7,676 bases of DNA from an uncultured Clostridia bacterium (GTDB lineage: Bacteria; Bacillota; Clostridia; Christensenellales; UBA3700). The translations under genes and the position numbers were made by a program. Under the pieces are notes generated by a model. The model saw nothing but the letters and a program-made list of their open reading frames with translations. It was not told the DNA's origin and did not search any database. The stretch is from assembly GCA_947176975.1 (NCBI GenBank), contig CAMWSW010000039.1, forward strand, positions 1 to 7,676, read 5' to 3'. Shown piece after piece: positions 6,689-7,676 of this stretch (its first letter is position 1; each line of letters opens with the position of its first letter).

Positions 6689-7000
6689 CTAATTTTGCCC
6701 ACCGAACAACTTTCTAGCTATCTTGTTTATTTCAAGCAAATCGTCTCTACCCGATTTGAGTTTTTCAATTCCCAGCGCAGTTATCTTATAATACCGTCTG
6801 AGTCGTCCGCTGAATTCCGCAGTGCGGGTCACTACAAAGCCTGCGGCTTCCAGTCTCTTCAAAATAGGATAAAGCGTGCTTTCAGATATCTCTATTATGC
6901 CCGTAAGATCGTTTATTATTTTATAGCCGTAGCTTTCCCCCCTGCTTATCGCGCGAAGAACGCATATATCCAATATTCCTTTTTTCAACTGTATATCCAC
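6689..7000 (-). CDS. PadR family transcriptional regulator
   Basis: This is a 103-residue cytoplasmic DNA-binding protein of the short PadR type. It starts at GTG 7000 with GGGG (7012-7009) eight bases upstream. A winged helix covers residues about 8-80: helix 1 LKKGILDICVLRAISRG, then GYKIINDL, recognition helix SESTLYPILKRLEAAGFV (40-57) and a wing with GRLRRYYKITALG (65-77). The short C-terminal helix (about 80-100) should give the dimer. It heads an operon with the HAAS and DUF4097 genes. Its own promoter has a perfect inverted repeat over the -10, consistent with autorepression, which is usual in this family. The effector is not known. Confidence 0.93.
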   Translation of the reverse strand: MDIQLKKGILDICVLRAISRGESYGYKIINDLTGIIEISESTLYPILKRLEAAGFVVTRTAEFSGRLRRYYKITALGIEKLKSGRDDLLEINKIARKLFGGQN

Positions 7001-7021
7001 AAGTAGTACCCCGCTTTACAT

Positions 7022-7053
7022 AATACTATACATTACATAGTATTGTTTGTCAA
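7022..7053 (-). promoter_or_regulatory. PadR operon promoter with overlapping inverted-repeat operator
   Basis: On the minus strand TTGACA (7053-7048), a 17-base spacer and TATAGT (7030-7025) make a near-consensus promoter, with transcription starting near 7018. Arms AATACTAT (7022-7029) and ATAGTATT (7037-7044) form a perfect 8-bp inverted repeat with a seven-base spacer. It covers the -10 and half of the spacer, so a dimer bound there would block RNA polymerase. The ATAC...GTAT form resembles known PadR-family sites. Confidence 0.8.
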
Positions 7054-7099
7054 GAGTTTTTGTTGAATTTTAAGGAAAAATATATGATGTTTATCTAAA

Positions 7100-7131
7100 T
7101 TAAAAACGCAACCCTATTCGTATAAGGTTGC
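7100..7131 (-). terminator. Rho-independent terminator of the Cro/CI-type regulator gene
   Basis: In the minus-strand transcript, bases 7131-7122 pair with 7117-7108. The outer GCAACC/GGUUGC stem, one U.G wobble and three A-U pairs make 10 bp around a four-base ACGA loop. This is followed by G and five U's (7107-7102). The wobble would be a C-A mismatch on the plus strand, so the hairpin is built for minus-strand transcripts. It lies about 92 bases past the regulator's stop. Confidence 0.75.
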
Positions 7132-7222
7132 ATATGATGCGCTACTTTACAGCAGGTAAACCTATCCGCGCTTACAATGCCATAATCAAATTGAAAGTTT
7201 ATTTATAACGTGGTGCTAAAAC
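7132..7222. other. Short intergenic stretch with a 24-codon reading frame
   Basis: This is the 3' untranslated part of the regulator transcript. The only thing seen is a plus-strand frame at 7134-7208 starting with two ATGs and encoding MMRYFTAGKPIRAYNAIIKL plus four residues. AAGG is about six bases upstream. No promoter reads into it, so it may be chance or a remnant. Confidence 0.2.
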
Positions 7223-7429
7223 CTATTCAGACTTAAAAAGTTCGATAGGCTCAATTTCTAAAACTTCACAAATTTCTAATATTGCTTTCAAGCTGACGTT
7301 AATTTTTCCGCTTTCAACCTTGTGAATATAACTAGGGTCCTTGCCAATTCTTAGACTTAATTCATAAGCTGACAACTGCGCCTTTGCTCGTTTCCTTGCT
7401 AAATTAGCTCCAAATTCAATAAATTTCAT
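7223..7429 (-). CDS. Small Cro/CI (XRE) family transcriptional regulator
   Basis: This is a 68-residue protein made of a single HTH_3 domain, a DNA-binding repressor-like fold. Five helices can be traced: IEFGANLARKRAKAQ, SAYELSLRIG, then SYIHKVESGK (recognition helix region, about 33-42), LKAILEICEVL and the closing PIELFKSE. The SxxELSxRxGxxxxYIxxxExGxxxxS pattern is typical. The start at ATG 7429 has no convincing ribosome binding site, only ATAAG directly upstream, so translation may be weak or the message nearly leaderless. No clear minus-strand promoter was found. It is divergent from the YpsA/DUF1273 fragment, and the region between them carries repeated TTGACT motifs that may be its operators. 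Regulators of this size are common on mobile elements and toxin-like modules, but no partner gene is complete here. Confidence 0.85.
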   Translation of the reverse strand: MKFIEFGANLARKRAKAQLSAYELSLRIGKDPSYIHKVESGKINVSLKAILEICEVLEIEPIELFKSE

Positions 7430-7456
7430 ACTTATATTTTAATGCCAATAAATGCC

Positions 7457-7485
7457 TTGACTAATTGACTGACAAGCAATATAAT
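7457..7485 (+). promoter_or_regulatory. Strong divergent promoter with repeated TTGACT motifs
   Basis: TTGACT (7457-7462), a 17-base spacer and a perfect TATAAT (7480-7485) read rightward, with transcription starting near 7492. The -35 is part of a tandem 8-bp repeat, TTGACTAA-TTGACTGA (7457-7472). An inverted copy, AGTCAATT (7494-7501), pairs with AATTGACT (7463-7470) across 23 bases. The arrangement could bind the nearby Cro/CI-type protein on both sides of the -10. Confidence 0.6.
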
Positions 7486-7565
7486 GGAATTATAGTCAAT
7501 TAAAAAGCAATTTATATCTTGTACGAAAATAAGACTGCATTTATAGGACAAAGATAAATATTAAG

Positions 7566-7676
7566 ATAAAAACTTGTTGTTACACAGGACACCGACCGAA
7601 AGGTTTTTCATATCAGTACGACATTGAACAAAGCGGAACGTGGTACACTATAAACTACGCAAAAAAAAGAAAATAA
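7566..7676 (+). pseudogene. N-terminal fragment of a YpsA/DUF1273 (SLOG superfamily) protein, start lost and frame interrupted
   Basis: The plus-strand frame is open from 7533 to a TAA at 7674-7676, the last bases of the window. It encodes KTCCYTGHRPKGFSYQYD, which matches the N-terminus of DUF1273/YpsA proteins: first strand, then the TGHRP nucleotide-binding loop of a Rossmann-like SLOG fold. Family members are normally about 170-190 residues and start with Met two to four residues before this motif. Here the expected start codon is ATA (7566-7568), and no ATG, GTG or TTG occurs in frame. After residue 32 the frame runs through eight A's (7661-7668) into AAKKRK-like lysines and a stop; a one-base slip would avoid the TAA. 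A strong promoter lies about 75 bases upstream. It may be a decayed gene, a sequencing error at the A-run, or a recoded gene continuing beyond the window. Confidence 0.55.

Noticed and set aside
7082..7139. ATATGATG repeated at 7082-7089 and 7132-7139
   Set aside because: Eight bases in AT-rich DNA 50 bp apart is within chance, and no element boundary or matching structure supports it as an attachment or insertion repeat.
7590..7608. GACC-GAAA-GGTT hairpin followed by T's
   Set aside because: The stem is only four base pairs with one wobble, and it lies inside the DUF1273-like coding stretch, so it is not a credible terminator.

Overview
The window looks like chromosomal DNA of a low-to-moderate GC Firmicute, most likely an uncultured gut-type Clostridia. 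This is inference. It rests on strong AGGAGG-type ribosome binding sites, consensus sigma-A promoters, short intergenic gaps, and a PadR / HAAS / DUF4097 cassette typical of that group. No rRNA, tRNA, CRISPR array or recognisable transposase was seen.

Layout, left to right. (1) Positions 1-1626, minus strand: the first 542 codons of a LacZ-type GH2 beta-galactosidase, cut by the window edge three residues after the catalytic-nucleophile segment. Its promoter carries a 17-bp GC-rich near-palindrome just downstream of the -10, a likely repressor operator. (2) Positions 1779-2518, plus strand: a divergent two-gene unit, a small uncharacterised protein and an FMN-binding split-barrel (PNPOx-like) protein. 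(3) Positions 2629-5060, plus strand: a tightly coupled three-gene operon with a 513-residue duplicated DUF1538 membrane protein and two different PII-like regulators. A bidirectional terminator closes it. (4) Positions 5127-7000, minus strand: a PadR regulator, a HAAS/DUF1700 membrane protein and a DUF4097 beta-repeat protein. They read from one promoter whose -10 and spacer carry a perfect inverted repeat, probably the PadR autoregulatory site. (5) Positions 7001-7676: an AT-rich, accessory-looking end. It holds a 68-residue Cro/CI-type regulator (minus) with its own terminator, a strong divergent promoter with repeated TTGACT motifs, and, under that promoter, the start-less N-terminal piece of a YpsA/DUF1273 (SLOG) protein that ends at a poly-A tract.

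How the parts work together. The DUF1538 operon is the most interesting system. It is arranged like other transporter-plus-PII pairs (AmtB-GlnK, SbtA-SbtB), but has two diverged PII subunits. One has a basic N-terminal tail and the other an acidic, four-residue-periodic C-terminal tail, which suggests a hetero-oligomeric, nucleotide-sensing gate on a cation/proton transporter. The PadR cassette is a self-contained envelope-associated sensor unit. The GH2 gene is a catabolic gene under probable local repressor control.
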